Shown here piece after piece: positions 8,425 through 15,674 of a stretch of 36,883 nt of DNA. This DNA comes from Deltaproteobacteria bacterium (GTDB lineage: Bacteria > Desulfobacterota > BSN033 > WVXP01). The translations under genes were made by a program, and so were the position numbers. The DNA lies in assembly GCA_019308905.1 (NCBI GenBank), contig JAFDHF010000040.1, positions 1 to 36,883 on the forward strand, read 5' to 3'. The notes beneath the pieces are model-generated. The model had not been told where the DNA came from. It saw nothing but the letters and a program-made list of their open reading frames with translations, and searched no databases. Position 1 is the stretch's first letter. Each line of letters begins with the position of its first letter.

Positions 8425-8556
8425 CCCAGGATTCTTGCAAGTATATGACTTCACGATCTTTTTCTGTCTTGGCAGGAGAACACCGTTGTCCCCTGGCTCC
8501 CGAGCTCACGCGGTGACCCTTTCGGAGTTCGCGGGTGGGAAATCCCTACCTCTTCC

Positions 8557-8630
8557 CCACGAACACGCACCACGAACACGCACCACGAACACGCGCACGA
8601 ATCACGAGCCACGAACACGAATCACGAACA
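8557..8630 (+). repeat. Tandem array of about 5.7 copies of a 13-bp unit
   Basis: The unit is CCACGAACACGCA with variants CACGAATCACGAG and CCACGAACACGAA, at 8557-8569, 8570-8582, 8583-8595, 8596-8608, 8609-8621 and a partial last copy. The period is not a multiple of three and the array lies in the gene-free gap between 8416 and 8800, so it is not coding. The units have almost no T on this strand. There are no spacers, which excludes CRISPR. The rest of the gap holds a 22-bp repeat copy and a promoter. Confidence 0.85.
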
Positions 8631-8693
8631 TTCCCGATGGGTACCCCACCGCTTCCGCAATGTCGCTCGGAGGCAAGGGTGTTCTCCAAAAGT

Positions 8694-8715
8694 CAGGGAA
8701 CTCCGGCCCAACCGG
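8694..8715 (+). repeat. 22-bp direct repeat, copy 2
   Basis: Identical to 8381-8402 over 22 bases. Here the right arm of the hairpin is missing, so no terminator forms. It ends four bases before the -35 box of the regulator's likely promoter and could therefore serve as an operator or simply mark a duplicated segment. Confidence 0.75.
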
Positions 8716-8718
8716 CTA

Positions 8719-8747
8719 TTGCCAAATCCTCGAAATAGTGCTATAGG
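8719..8747 (+). promoter_or_regulatory. Candidate sigma-70 promoter of the sigma-54 activator gene
   Basis: TTGCCA at 8719-8724 (five of six) is followed after 17 bases by TATAGG at 8742-8747 (four of six). Transcription would begin around 8753-8755. This is at the ATG at 8752, so it argues for the TTG start at 8800, which has a good ribosome-binding site. Confidence 0.45.
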
Positions 8748-8799
8748 GAGAATGCTCATTTTCGGCCATTGCCTTGAGATTCGAAAGGAGAGGTCTTTC

Positions 8800-10536
8800 T
8801 TGGAGTCGAGAGGTGTTTTGAGCTTGTCTTCCCTTTTTGATTCGGTCCACAACGGCATGGTGGGTGTGGACAGAGCGGGGATCATCGCCTATTTCAATCC
8901 CTCTGCTGAGCGGATCTTTCGGGTCGGGCGCGAGGAAGCCCTGGGACGGTCTGTTCTCGACGTGCTCCCCGGTATAGGGCAGAAGTTGATCGAGTGTGTG
9001 GAGACGGGGACATCGTTCCACGGGGAGAACTTGTCGGACGGGGAAATCCACCTCGTTGCTAACGTAGATCCCGTGTTCGGGGATGGCGAGATTGTAGGTG
9101 CGGCCAGCATATTCCACGAGTTCTCGGAGATCGAGCGGATTTCCGGGGAGCTCGACACGTACAAGAAGATGGCCAAGCAGCTGGACGCCATCATCGAGTC
9201 CTCCTACGACGGCATTTGGGTCTGCGATGGGAATGGAGTCACCGTAAGAGTGAACAGGGCGGCATGCGAGTTGGACGATGTGAGGATAGAGGATGTTATC
9301 GGCAAGAGAGTCAAGGACCTGGTGGAGAATGGGCTTTTTGACCGATCCGTGACCCTGGAGGTTCTCGAGACCAAGCGACCCGTGACCCTGATCCAGGAGT
9401 TGAAGGGCGGCCGGAAGGCGCTTGCCACCGGTAGTCCTGTATTCGACGAGGATGGAGAGATTCTCTTCGTGGTTATCAACGTAAGGGATATCACCGAAAT
9501 CCAGAGGCTTACCACCCTGCTGGAGGAGACCCGGGAGCTCTCGGAGCGATACTCCTCCGAGCTACGAGAGTTGAAACTATTGGGATTCGAGGAGAAAAAC
9601 ATCGTCGCTCACAGCGAGGAGATGAGGCGTGTTCTCAGAACCGCCACCAGGATCGCCAGAGTCGATGCAACGGTTCTGCTGGCGGGTGAGTCCGGGGTGG
9701 GAAAGAACATGATCGCCGAGCTGATTCACCGGCTGAGCGACCGCAAGGACGGTCCTTTTATCCAGATCGCCTGCGCTGCCATCCCTGAACCGCTTCTCGA
9801 GTCGGAACTGTTCGGCTACGAGAAGGGGGCTTTTACCGGTGCAAAGGAGACTGGAAAGGCCGGGCTTTTCGAACTGGCTGGAAAGGGGACGCTCTTCCTC
9901 GACGAGATCTCCGAGATCTCATTGAGCGTCCAGGTGAAGCTCTTGAGGTTCTTGGAAGACAAACAAATAACGCGCCTGGGAGGGACCCGGCCGAAGTCGA
10001 TCGACTCCCGGATCATCGCGGCAAGCAACAGGGAACTGAAAGAGCTCGTGTCGAGAGGGCTTTTCAGAGAGGATCTCTACTATCGGTTGAACACCTTTCC
10101 CATTCATATTCCGCCTCTGAGGGAGAGAAAGAGCGATGTCCTGCCGTTGATACAGTTTTTTCTGAACAGGTTCAATCAGAAATACGGCCTGAAAAAGACG
10201 CTCTCCCGGGATGTTCTCCGGGCTCTGCTCGATTACTCGTATCCGGGCAATGTCCGTGAATTGAGCAGCCTCCTGGAAAACCTGGTTCTCATTTCAGAAG
10301 GGCCGAGAGTCGAGACAGGAGACTTGCCGGGCTATATCCTAGAGGATCGCCGTAGCGGAGAGCTTAGCCTCGAGGCGGATTGTTCTCTTCAGGAGATGCT
10401 CGAGCGATACGAGTCGAGAATAGTCGAGGAGGCGGCCAAGAGGTACAGATCCACTAGAAGTATTGCCAGGGCTCTGAAAACGAGCCACTCCTCGGTCGTC
10501 CGGCGAATGCAGAAATACGGCATCAGGAAGGCTTGA
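8800..10536 (+). CDS. Sigma-54-dependent transcriptional activator: PAS-PAS-AAA+-TyrR/Fis-type HTH
   Basis: This enhancer-binding protein opens sigma-54 promoters. It has 578 residues from a TTG at 8800, preceded by GGAGAGG at 8787-8793; an ATG at 8752 is the alternative. Two PAS sensor domains lie at about 8-75 and 125-235 (both with the DG(V/I)xxxxN pattern), joined by a short helical linker to the AAA+ domain at about 265-495. Walker A is GESGVGKN, the sigma-54 contact loop GAFTGA is intact, and Walker B is LFLDEI. The C-terminal helix-turn-helix (RYRSTRSIARALKTSHSSVVRRMQKYGI) resembles TyrR more than NtrC. There is no receiver domain, so it senses a small molecule or redox state rather than a phosphorelay. 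It probably controls the sigma-54 promoter 300 bases downstream. Confidence 0.95.
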   Translation: MESRGVLSLSSLFDSVHNGMVGVDRAGIIAYFNPSAERIFRVGREEALGRSVLDVLPGIGQKLIECVETGTSFHGENLSDGEIHLVANVDPVFGDGEIVGAASIFHEFSEIERISGELDTYKKMAKQLDAIIESSYDGIWVCDGNGVTVRVNRAACELDDVRIEDVIGKRVKDLVENGLFDRSVTLEVLETKRPVTLIQELKGGRKALATGSPVFDEDGEILFVVINVRDITEIQRLTTLLEETRELSERYSSELRELKLLGFEEKNIVAHSEEMRRVLRTATRIARVDATVLLAGESGVGKNMIAELIHRLSDRKDGPFIQIACAAIPEPLLESELFGYEKGAFTGAKETGKAGLFELAGKGTLFLDEISEISLSVQVKLLRFLEDKQITRLGGTRPKSIDSRIIAASNRELKELVSRGLFREDLYYRLNTFPIHIPPLRERKSDVLPLIQFFLNRFNQKYGLKKTLSRDVLRALLDYSYPGNVRELSSLLENLVLISEGPRVETGDLPGYILEDRRSGELSLEADCSLQEMLERYESRIVEEAAKRYRSTRSIARALKTSHSSVVRRMQKYGIRKA

Positions 10537-10540
10537 TTCT

Positions 10541-10556
10541 GGTTCGTTCCTGAACC
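10541..10556. promoter_or_regulatory. Palindrome GGTTC-N6-GAACC, site 1 (candidate activator binding site)
   Basis: Perfect inverted repeat with a 6-base spacer, starting five bases after the regulator's stop codon. Flanking bases extend the dyad to 8 bp each side with one G-T pair. The TyrR box also uses a 6-base spacer, which fits the TyrR-like HTH of the gene upstream. Confidence 0.5.
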
Positions 10557-10627
10557 GGACGATCTCCTCTCGTCGCCGGAACTGTTCTGCCTCCCCATCA
10601 ACCAAAGAGACATGCCAGGGAGATCTT

Positions 10628-10643
10628 GGTTCATTTCTGGTCC
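10628..10643. promoter_or_regulatory. Degenerate palindrome GGTTC-N6-GGTCC, site 2
   Basis: The left half is identical to sites 1 and 3; the right half matches at three of five positions. A second odd-centred palindrome TTCTGGTCCAGAA overlaps it at 10635-10647. It is centred 87 bases after site 1 and 75 before site 3. Confidence 0.35.
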
Positions 10644-10702
10644 AGAATCTGAGGAAGAAAGTCCCTGCATTAAGGGGGACGGATTGGAGCATATCCACCT
10701 TT

Positions 10703-10718
10703 GGTTCACAGATGAACC
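10703..10718. promoter_or_regulatory. Palindrome GGTTC-N6-GAACC, site 3 (candidate activator binding site)
   Basis: Perfect inverted repeat, in fact GGTTCA-N4-TGAACC, centred about 127 bases upstream of the -24 box at 10837. That is the normal distance for an upstream activating sequence acting on a sigma-54 promoter by DNA looping. Confidence 0.5.
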
Positions 10719-10836
10719 GCTCTCCACGGCAAGGAGCACGTTGTGTGTGTGGGCGGCCAACCTGTCTTGAGACCAAAATCATGAGATTTCGAATAGTTAT
10801 GTATGTTCCTCACCCTGCTCGCCTTCCACGGCCGGA

Positions 10837-10852
10837 TGGCACTGATATTGCC
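10837..10852 (+). promoter_or_regulatory. Sigma-54 (-24/-12) promoter
   Basis: TGGCAC at 10837-10842 and TTGC at 10848-10851 match the -24/-12 consensus, with the invariant GG and GC exactly ten bases apart. It lies downstream of the activator gene and upstream of the ACT-like ORF, the carbamoyltransferase and the Urt-type operon. Transcription should begin near 10862. The rest of 10537-10889 holds the three palindromes and no gene. Confidence 0.7.
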
Positions 10853-10889
10853 TGAGAGAGGCATGCTTTGTCGGCGAGAGAGACGGCCT

Positions 10890-11192
10890 GTGGACGACCG
10901 CGATTTTGAAAGACTTTCCAGGAGAATCACTTCATCTATGGATGAGGATTCCGGGCAGGTTCTTTTTGAGTTCGACGAGGCTCGCAAGGACCTGGACCGG
11001 GCACTCCGCCTGATCAGGGCAAGCGGGGCAGGGATCGCCGATCTCCGGCTTTTCCCTGCGGGCCCGGACGGCATGCGGTGTGCCCTCGTGCGACTCACGG
11101 TCCCCGATACCAGAGGGGTCGTCCTGACTCTAGCGGAGCACGGGTTCAGCAGAATAAAGGGGTACGGTGCTGTTTGCAACAGAGTGGGTTAG
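10890..11192 (+). CDS. Small ACT-like domain protein, probable regulatory partner
   Basis: This is a 100-residue protein of uncertain start. GTG at 10890 is chosen because transcription from the sigma-54 promoter would start near 10862, too close to the ATG at 10863; a weak GAGAG precedes it. Residues about 22-95 show an ACT-like beta-alpha-beta-beta-alpha-beta rhythm: GQVLFEFDEARKDLDRALRLI, then GIADLRLFP, CALVRLTVPDTRGVVLTLAEHGF and a final strand. ACT domains usually bind amino acids and control enzymes or regulators. It has no catalytic motif. TyrR proteins carry their own ACT domain; here the TyrR-like activator lacks one and this free-standing ORF follows it. The fold call is by eye and is tentative. 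Confidence 0.55.
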   Translation: MDDRDFERLSRRITSSMDEDSGQVLFEFDEARKDLDRALRLIRASGAGIADLRLFPAGPDGMRCALVRLTVPDTRGVVLTLAEHGFSRIKGYGAVCNRVG

Positions 11193-11270
11193 GAAGGCGC
11201 CAAAGAGGCAGCTTTTGGTAAGACTGCCCATTCCAGGGATGCTGGTGCGTCCCGCTGAGAGGAGGTTGGT

Positions 11271-12209
11271 ATGAGAAACAGATTCAGAGGCAGGGATTTC
11301 TTGACACTCATGGATTTCGACAGGGAGGAGATAGACGACATCTTGAACGTCTCTTACGATTTCAAGATGAAGCTGGCCCGTGGGGAGCCCCATGAGTATC
11401 TCCGCGGCAAGACCGTGGCGGTGGTTTTCGAGAAGCCTTCGACCAGGACCAGGACGTCTTTTCAGGCCGCGATCGCCCATCTCGGAGCCCAGAGCTTCTA
11501 CATGCGTCCTGACGAAATGCAGTTGGCCCGCGGGGAGCCCATAAAAGACACGGCCCGGGTGATCGACCGCTACTGTGACGCCTTGGTCATGAGGACCTTC
11601 GGTCAGGACCGCCTCGAGGAATTCGCCCGGTACATGAAGAACCCGGTGATCAACGCCCTTTCTGACCTCACCCATCCCTGTCAGGGATTGGCCGATCTGC
11701 TGACAATACGGGAGAAGAAGGGTGGCCTGAAGGGTTTGAAACTGGCCTATGCAGGCGACATCTTCAATGTCTGTCATTCCCTGATGGTCGGAGGCGGCCT
11801 GATGGGTTTTGACGTCTATGTGGCAGGTCCCGAGGGATACGGGCCGAATCCGAAGGTCAGGCAGTTTGCCGAGGAAGCTGCGGGACGGGGTGGGACGAGG
11901 ATCGTCTTCACCCGTGATTTGAAAGAGGCCTTGAAGGATGCTGACGTGGTGTATGCCAACACCTGGCATAGTATGGGAGCCGCGGAGAAGGAGAAAGAGA
12001 AGCGGGTCAGGGATTTCGGCCCTTATCAGATCAACGAGGAGGCGGTGGAGGTCGCCGCGTCGGACTTCATCTTCATGCACTGTCTTCCCGGGTATCGAGG
12101 GGAGGAGATGACGGATGGGATCGTAGAGGGTCCCCATTCGGTTGTATGGGATCAGGCAGAAAACCGGATGCACACCGAGAAGGCCCTAATGGCCCTGCTG
12201 ATCGGGTGA
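11271..12209 (+). CDS. Ornithine-carbamoyltransferase-family enzyme with an altered amino-acid-binding residue
   Basis: This cytoplasmic carbamoyltransferase has 312 residues, the usual OTC length, with GGAGG at 11261-11265. Carbamoyl-phosphate motif STRTR is at 57-61, DLTHPCQGLADLL at about 129-141, the SMG loop at 234-236, HCLP at 270-273, and the C-terminal DQAENRMHTEKAL is classic. In OTC the residue four before the SMG serine is Asp (DVWxSMG), which holds the ornithine amino group. Here the sequence is NTWHSMG, so Asn230 replaces it. The STRTR form argues against acetyl- or succinylornithine enzymes. Substrate may be ornithine or another amine. No other arginine-synthesis gene and no carbamate kinase is nearby, so a catabolic role, releasing carbamoyl phosphate from a ureido compound, is possible. 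Confidence 0.88.
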   Translation: MRNRFRGRDFLTLMDFDREEIDDILNVSYDFKMKLARGEPHEYLRGKTVAVVFEKPSTRTRTSFQAAIAHLGAQSFYMRPDEMQLARGEPIKDTARVIDRYCDALVMRTFGQDRLEEFARYMKNPVINALSDLTHPCQGLADLLTIREKKGGLKGLKLAYAGDIFNVCHSLMVGGGLMGFDVYVAGPEGYGPNPKVRQFAEEAAGRGGTRIVFTRDLKEALKDADVVYANTWHSMGAAEKEKEKRVRDFGPYQINEEAVEVAASDFIFMHCLPGYRGEEMTDGIVEGPHSVVWDQAENRMHTEKALMALLIG

Positions 12210-12343
12210 GTGGAGAGAAGGTAAGGGGGCGTTCGCATCAAGGAATCTCAATCAGAAATCGAAAGGGGGTGAGGAATTCAAAGCAAAATCGGACTTGGGT
12301 TGGAGTTGTTTTGATAGTGAACCCCAAACAAAAGGAGGATGAG

Positions 12344-13537
12344 ATGGGGAGACTCTTGCGTCAAGGTCATGCATGTACAAGACTCGTTTGCCGTGGGGCT
12401 GTGCTTGGTCTTTTGCTGTTCGGGCTTTCCGTTCCCCGGGCCGTTCAGGCTGCCCAATCCCCCATCAAGGTGGGGGTCGTGATCGCGCTGAGCGGGTTCA
12501 TCGCCGCAGACGGGCAGGGTTCCCTGGGGGCGATCAAGCTCTGGCAGAAGGAAGTCAACGAATCCGGAGGGCTGTTGGGCAGGAGGATCGTGCTGATAGT
12601 GGAGGATAGTGCCTCGGATCCCAAGACCGCCAATGAGAAGATGAAGCGCGTTATGGCTAAGCATCCAGACGTGTGTATCGGCCCGATACTCAGCGCCGAG
12701 AGGACGGCGACTTATCGCACCGTCGTGGACGCCGGTGTGCCGTTCTTGTATTTCACCTTCTATGAGGGTGGAGCTTACCACCCCCTGATGTTCATCACAG
12801 GTGAAGTGCCGGAACAGCAGACCGAGAAATACGTCCCATGGTTGGTCCAGAACTACGGCCCGAAATTCTACATCCTCGGATCTGATTACGAGTTCCCGCA
12901 GAAATCGGCAAGAGTCGTGAACAGGTATCTCTCGGGTGCCGGGGGTAAGAACGTCGGTGAAGAACTGATCGCGATGGGTACGACGGATTTCTCCTCGGTG
13001 ATTACCCGAATTAGAAGAGCAAAACCCGATGTGCTTTTCAGCATCATGGTCGGCACAGACGCGGTGGCCTTCGCCAAGCAGTTCAATGATTACGGTCTCA
13101 AGAAACACATCCAGTACGCATCCATGGTCGACCTGGAGACCTATGTCGATGCCATGGGAAAGAAGGCTGCAGAGGGCAACCTGGCATCTTTTGGATGGTT
13201 CGAGAATCTCGACAAGCCCAGGGCCAAAGCGTTCGTAGAGAAGTATCATGCCTTCGAGCCCATGCGGGCGACGACCTTGATCGAGTCGTGCTACTCGGTG
13301 CTGCTCCTTTGGACCAAGGCCGTGAAAAAGGCGGGAACTACCGAGGGCGAAGCGGTACGGAAGGCCATGGCCGGTCTCTCGGTGGAAGCACCGGAGGGCC
13401 GTGTGACCATGCGGGCCATCGACAATCATACGGCCAGACCCTCATACATCGCTCGGGTGCATGACGGCGAATACAGGGTCATTAAGGACTTCGGCCAGGT
13501 CCAGCCCGGTGAGGATCAGCGCAAGCCTAAGTGGTAA
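12344..13537 (+). CDS. urtA: Urea/short-chain-amide-type ABC solute-binding protein (UrtA/AmiC-like)
   Basis: This periplasmic binding protein has 397 residues from the ATG at 12344, with AAAGGAGG at 12331-12338. A signal peptide ends near VQA-AQS (about residue 36). The sequence FYILGSDYEFPQKSARVVNRYL and the late segment EGRVTMRAIDNHTARPSYIARV match the UrtA/AmiC branch of Peripla_BP_6 better than LivK. The operon order SBP-permease-permease-ATPase-ATPase is also that of urtABCDE. Urea itself is not assured: no urease or urea-amidolyase gene is in view, and the carbamoyltransferase upstream suggests a ureido or carbamoyl compound. A stem-loop follows the stop after 46 bases. Confidence 0.82.
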   Translation: MGRLLRQGHACTRLVCRGAVLGLLLFGLSVPRAVQAAQSPIKVGVVIALSGFIAADGQGSLGAIKLWQKEVNESGGLLGRRIVLIVEDSASDPKTANEKMKRVMAKHPDVCIGPILSAERTATYRTVVDAGVPFLYFTFYEGGAYHPLMFITGEVPEQQTEKYVPWLVQNYGPKFYILGSDYEFPQKSARVVNRYLSGAGGKNVGEELIAMGTTDFSSVITRIRRAKPDVLFSIMVGTDAVAFAKQFNDYGLKKHIQYASMVDLETYVDAMGKKAAEGNLASFGWFENLDKPRAKAFVEKYHAFEPMRATTLIESCYSVLLLWTKAVKKAGTTEGEAVRKAMAGLSVEAPEGRVTMRAIDNHTARPSYIARVHDGEYRVIKDFGQVQPGEDQRKPKW

Positions 13538-13583
13538 AAGTCATTGGATCTTTGAGATTCATACCGGTGTTTCCCTCTCGTTT

Positions 13584-13617
13584 TTGTGGAGGCCCCTGGG
13601 AGGCAGGGCCTCCACAA
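13584..13617 (+). other. Strong intercistronic stem-loop after the UrtA-like gene
   Basis: TTGTGGAGGCCC at 13584-13595 pairs perfectly over 12 bp with 13606-13617 around a 10-base loop. A T-run lies before rather than after it, so it is not a standard terminator for this strand. It sits in the 219-base gap between the binding protein and the first permease and may stabilise the upstream message. I see nothing else in that gap. Confidence 0.7.
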
Positions 13618-13756
13618 GACAGAGGCCGAGGGAGAGGACTGCCGGTTTTTCGAGATTCGGGTACGCTTTGTCTCGTTCCAGTAGGAGAAAACCCGGGAAC
13701 ATTCATTCCTCGATCTCAACCTCCTTTGGGACGGTGAACAGAGGCTCAAGTGTGAT

Positions 13757-14614
13757 ATGGAATGGGACATATTCCTGCTGCAGGGGTTCAACACCGCGCT
13801 GATCATAGGCGTGCTGGTGCTTGTCAGCTTGGGACTGGGGATCATCTATGGGCTCATGAATGTTCTGAACCTGGCCCATGGTGAGTTTCTCATGCTCGGA
13901 GCATACGGCGTGGTCGTTGGAAACATGCTGGGACTGGGCGTGTGGGTGGGCATTCTTCTCGGCGCCGTCTCGGTTGGAATCATAGGCTATTTTCTAGAGC
14001 GGAGTCTGATTTCCCGGTTGTATGGCCGTCCGATAGACGCCCTGCTTGCTACGTGGGGCCTGTCATTGATGTTTCAACAGGCCGTGCGGCTTATATTCGG
14101 GCCAGAACCCAAGCCGGTCGTTTCGCCCATCGAGGGTGCGGTAGAGATATTCGGCCTTCCTTTTCCGATCTACAAACTCGTCGTTCTGATCATTACGATA
14201 GGTGTAACCCTTGGGGTCCTGGCCATATTCCGGTTTCCCACTTTCGGCATCAAGACCAGGGCTGTCTTGCAGGATTGGGAGATGGCCCAATGTCTGGGCA
14301 TAGCCAGCCCTCCCATCTATTCGCTGTCTTTCGCCATCGGAGCCGGCCTGTCCGGTCTTGCAGGCGGATTGATAGCTCCCCTTATCACGGTGCAGCCCTT
14401 TATGGGGCCGGTGTTCGTCGTTCGAGGGTTCCTTACGGTCATAGTCGGAGGGGTGGGAACTCTCCTCGGGGTGGTCGGGGGCGCGAGCGTCATCGGCGGC
14501 GCAGAAGGAATTGTTGCCTACTTCGGATCGTCCGTGGGGGCACAGGTTGTGGTTTTGACCATCGCCATCATAATCGTTCGTCTCCGGCCCCAAGGCATAT
14601 TCTCACGAAGATGA
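13757..14614 (+). CDS. urtB: Urea/amide-type ABC transporter permease (UrtB-like)
   Basis: This is an inner-membrane permease of 285 residues. The BPD_transp_2 motif GLGIIYGLMNVLNLAHGEFLMLGAYG is at about 25-50. The segment LISRLYGRPIDALLATWGLSLMFQQAVRLIFGPEP is very close to the LYGRP-LATWGxSL stretch typical of UrtB. The C-terminus ends in IVRLRPQGIFSRR as in the family. The ribosome-binding site is poor (GAGG 12 bases upstream), so its translation is probably lower than that of the binding protein. Confidence 0.88.
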   Translation: MEWDIFLLQGFNTALIIGVLVLVSLGLGIIYGLMNVLNLAHGEFLMLGAYGVVVGNMLGLGVWVGILLGAVSVGIIGYFLERSLISRLYGRPIDALLATWGLSLMFQQAVRLIFGPEPKPVVSPIEGAVEIFGLPFPIYKLVVLIITIGVTLGVLAIFRFPTFGIKTRAVLQDWEMAQCLGIASPPIYSLSFAIGAGLSGLAGGLIAPLITVQPFMGPVFVVRGFLTVIVGGVGTLLGVVGGASVIGGAEGIVAYFGSSVGAQVVVLTIAIIIVRLRPQGIFSRR

Positions 14615-14618
14615 GTCG

Positions 14619-15674
14619 ATGAGCAGCAGAGGCTTTACACACAGCATCCCATCCGGCTTGGGAGTACTTGCTTTGTCCGGTGGGACCGGTCTTCTCTGGT
14701 ACCTTCTGCTGGGCGGACCGAGTGGGCTCGTCCAACTGACCACATACCTGATACTGGGACTGTTCGCGGCGAGTGTGGATTTCCTATGGGGTTACGGGGG
14801 GATGCTCAGTTTCGGGCAGGCTGCATTCTTCGGGTTGGGGTCTTTCGGCTATGCAATCATAACAACGGGCCGGGTAGCGGCTATACCACCAGCAGCCGGT
14901 CTGCTGGGTTTGGTAATAGGGACGGTCGTCCCTGCTCTCTTGGCCTTTCTTTTGGGCTATTTTCTCTTCTACGGACACGTGACGGGTCCGTATTTCACGA
15001 TAGTGACCTTGGCCCTGTCCTTCCTCATGTCTTCACTGGCACTGGCCTGGCCGAGCTTGTTCGGGGGCTACACCGGCATTGCGAATGTGCCGCCCCTAAG
15101 GCTTGAATTTCCTGGAGTCGCTCTCTCCTTCGGAGGGGCAGTCAGCGGTTTTATGTTGGTGGCCTTATCATCCAGCGTGATCATATGCCTGCTCCGCTGG
15201 ATATTGGAATCGCCGTTCGGGCTTCTGGTCGACGGGCTCCGGGATAATGAGGATAGGCTCCAGTACCTCGGTATCAGTACCGCGAGGGTCAAACTCACCA
15301 TATTCGTTCTTTCATCGTCCGTGGCCGGCTTTGCCGGTTGCCTGTTTGCGGCACAGTCGGGATACGTCGCGCCTGAGCTTCTCGGAGTAATGCTCTCCAC
15401 GGAGGTGGTCGTGTTTGTGGCGGTGGGCGGGAGGAGAACCCTGTTTGGCGGTCTCGTGGGCTCGATCATCGTCCGTGGCGTTGGATACTGGCTTGGCGGT
15501 GTCGCCCTTGAATACTGGCAGCTTTTGATGGGCGCCATGTTCATCATCGTGGTTCTGTTTGCAAAGAGCGGCATTGTCGGGCTCGGCAGCTATCTCCACG
15601 GGGTGCATGGCCGGAGGGTTTTCAAGAAGATGTTCTGGGAGAAGGGACCTCAGCATGGTGTTGGAGATAAGTAA
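14619..15674 (+). CDS. urtC: Urea/amide-type ABC transporter permease (UrtC-like)
   Basis: This is the second permease, 351 residues, starting 4 bases after urtB. The motif FAASVDFLWGYGGMLSFGQAAFFGLGSFGYA at about 50-80 and the WGYxGxLSFGQ pattern match UrtC/LivM. About nine hydrophobic segments are visible. Its last 20 bases overlap the start of the next gene. The C-terminal tail (HGRRVFKKMFWEKGPQ) is basic and cytoplasmic. Confidence 0.88.
   Translation: MSSRGFTHSIPSGLGVLALSGGTGLLWYLLLGGPSGLVQLTTYLILGLFAASVDFLWGYGGMLSFGQAAFFGLGSFGYAIITTGRVAAIPPAAGLLGLVIGTVVPALLAFLLGYFLFYGHVTGPYFTIVTLALSFLMSSLALAWPSLFGGYTGIANVPPLRLEFPGVALSFGGAVSGFMLVALSSSVIICLLRWILESPFGLLVDGLRDNEDRLQYLGISTARVKLTIFVLSSSVAGFAGCLFAAQSGYVAPELLGVMLSTEVVVFVAVGGRRTLFGGLVGSIIVRGVGYWLGGVALEYWQLLMGAMFIIVVLFAKSGIVGLGSYLHGVHGRRVFKKMFWEKGPQHGVGDK

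Noticed and set aside
8557-8630. Possible CRISPR array
   Set aside because: Units are 13 bp, directly adjacent and without spacers; no cas genes are present.
8435-8746. Short open frames across the 13-bp tandem array
   Set aside because: The array period is not a multiple of three, the translations are repeats of Thr/Arg/His/Asn without a domain, and there is no ribosome-binding site.
12278-13429. 383-codon open frame on the minus strand opposite urtA
   Set aside because: Antisense shadow; translation is His/Arg-rich and resembles no family, while the plus-strand frame has signal peptide and SBP fold.
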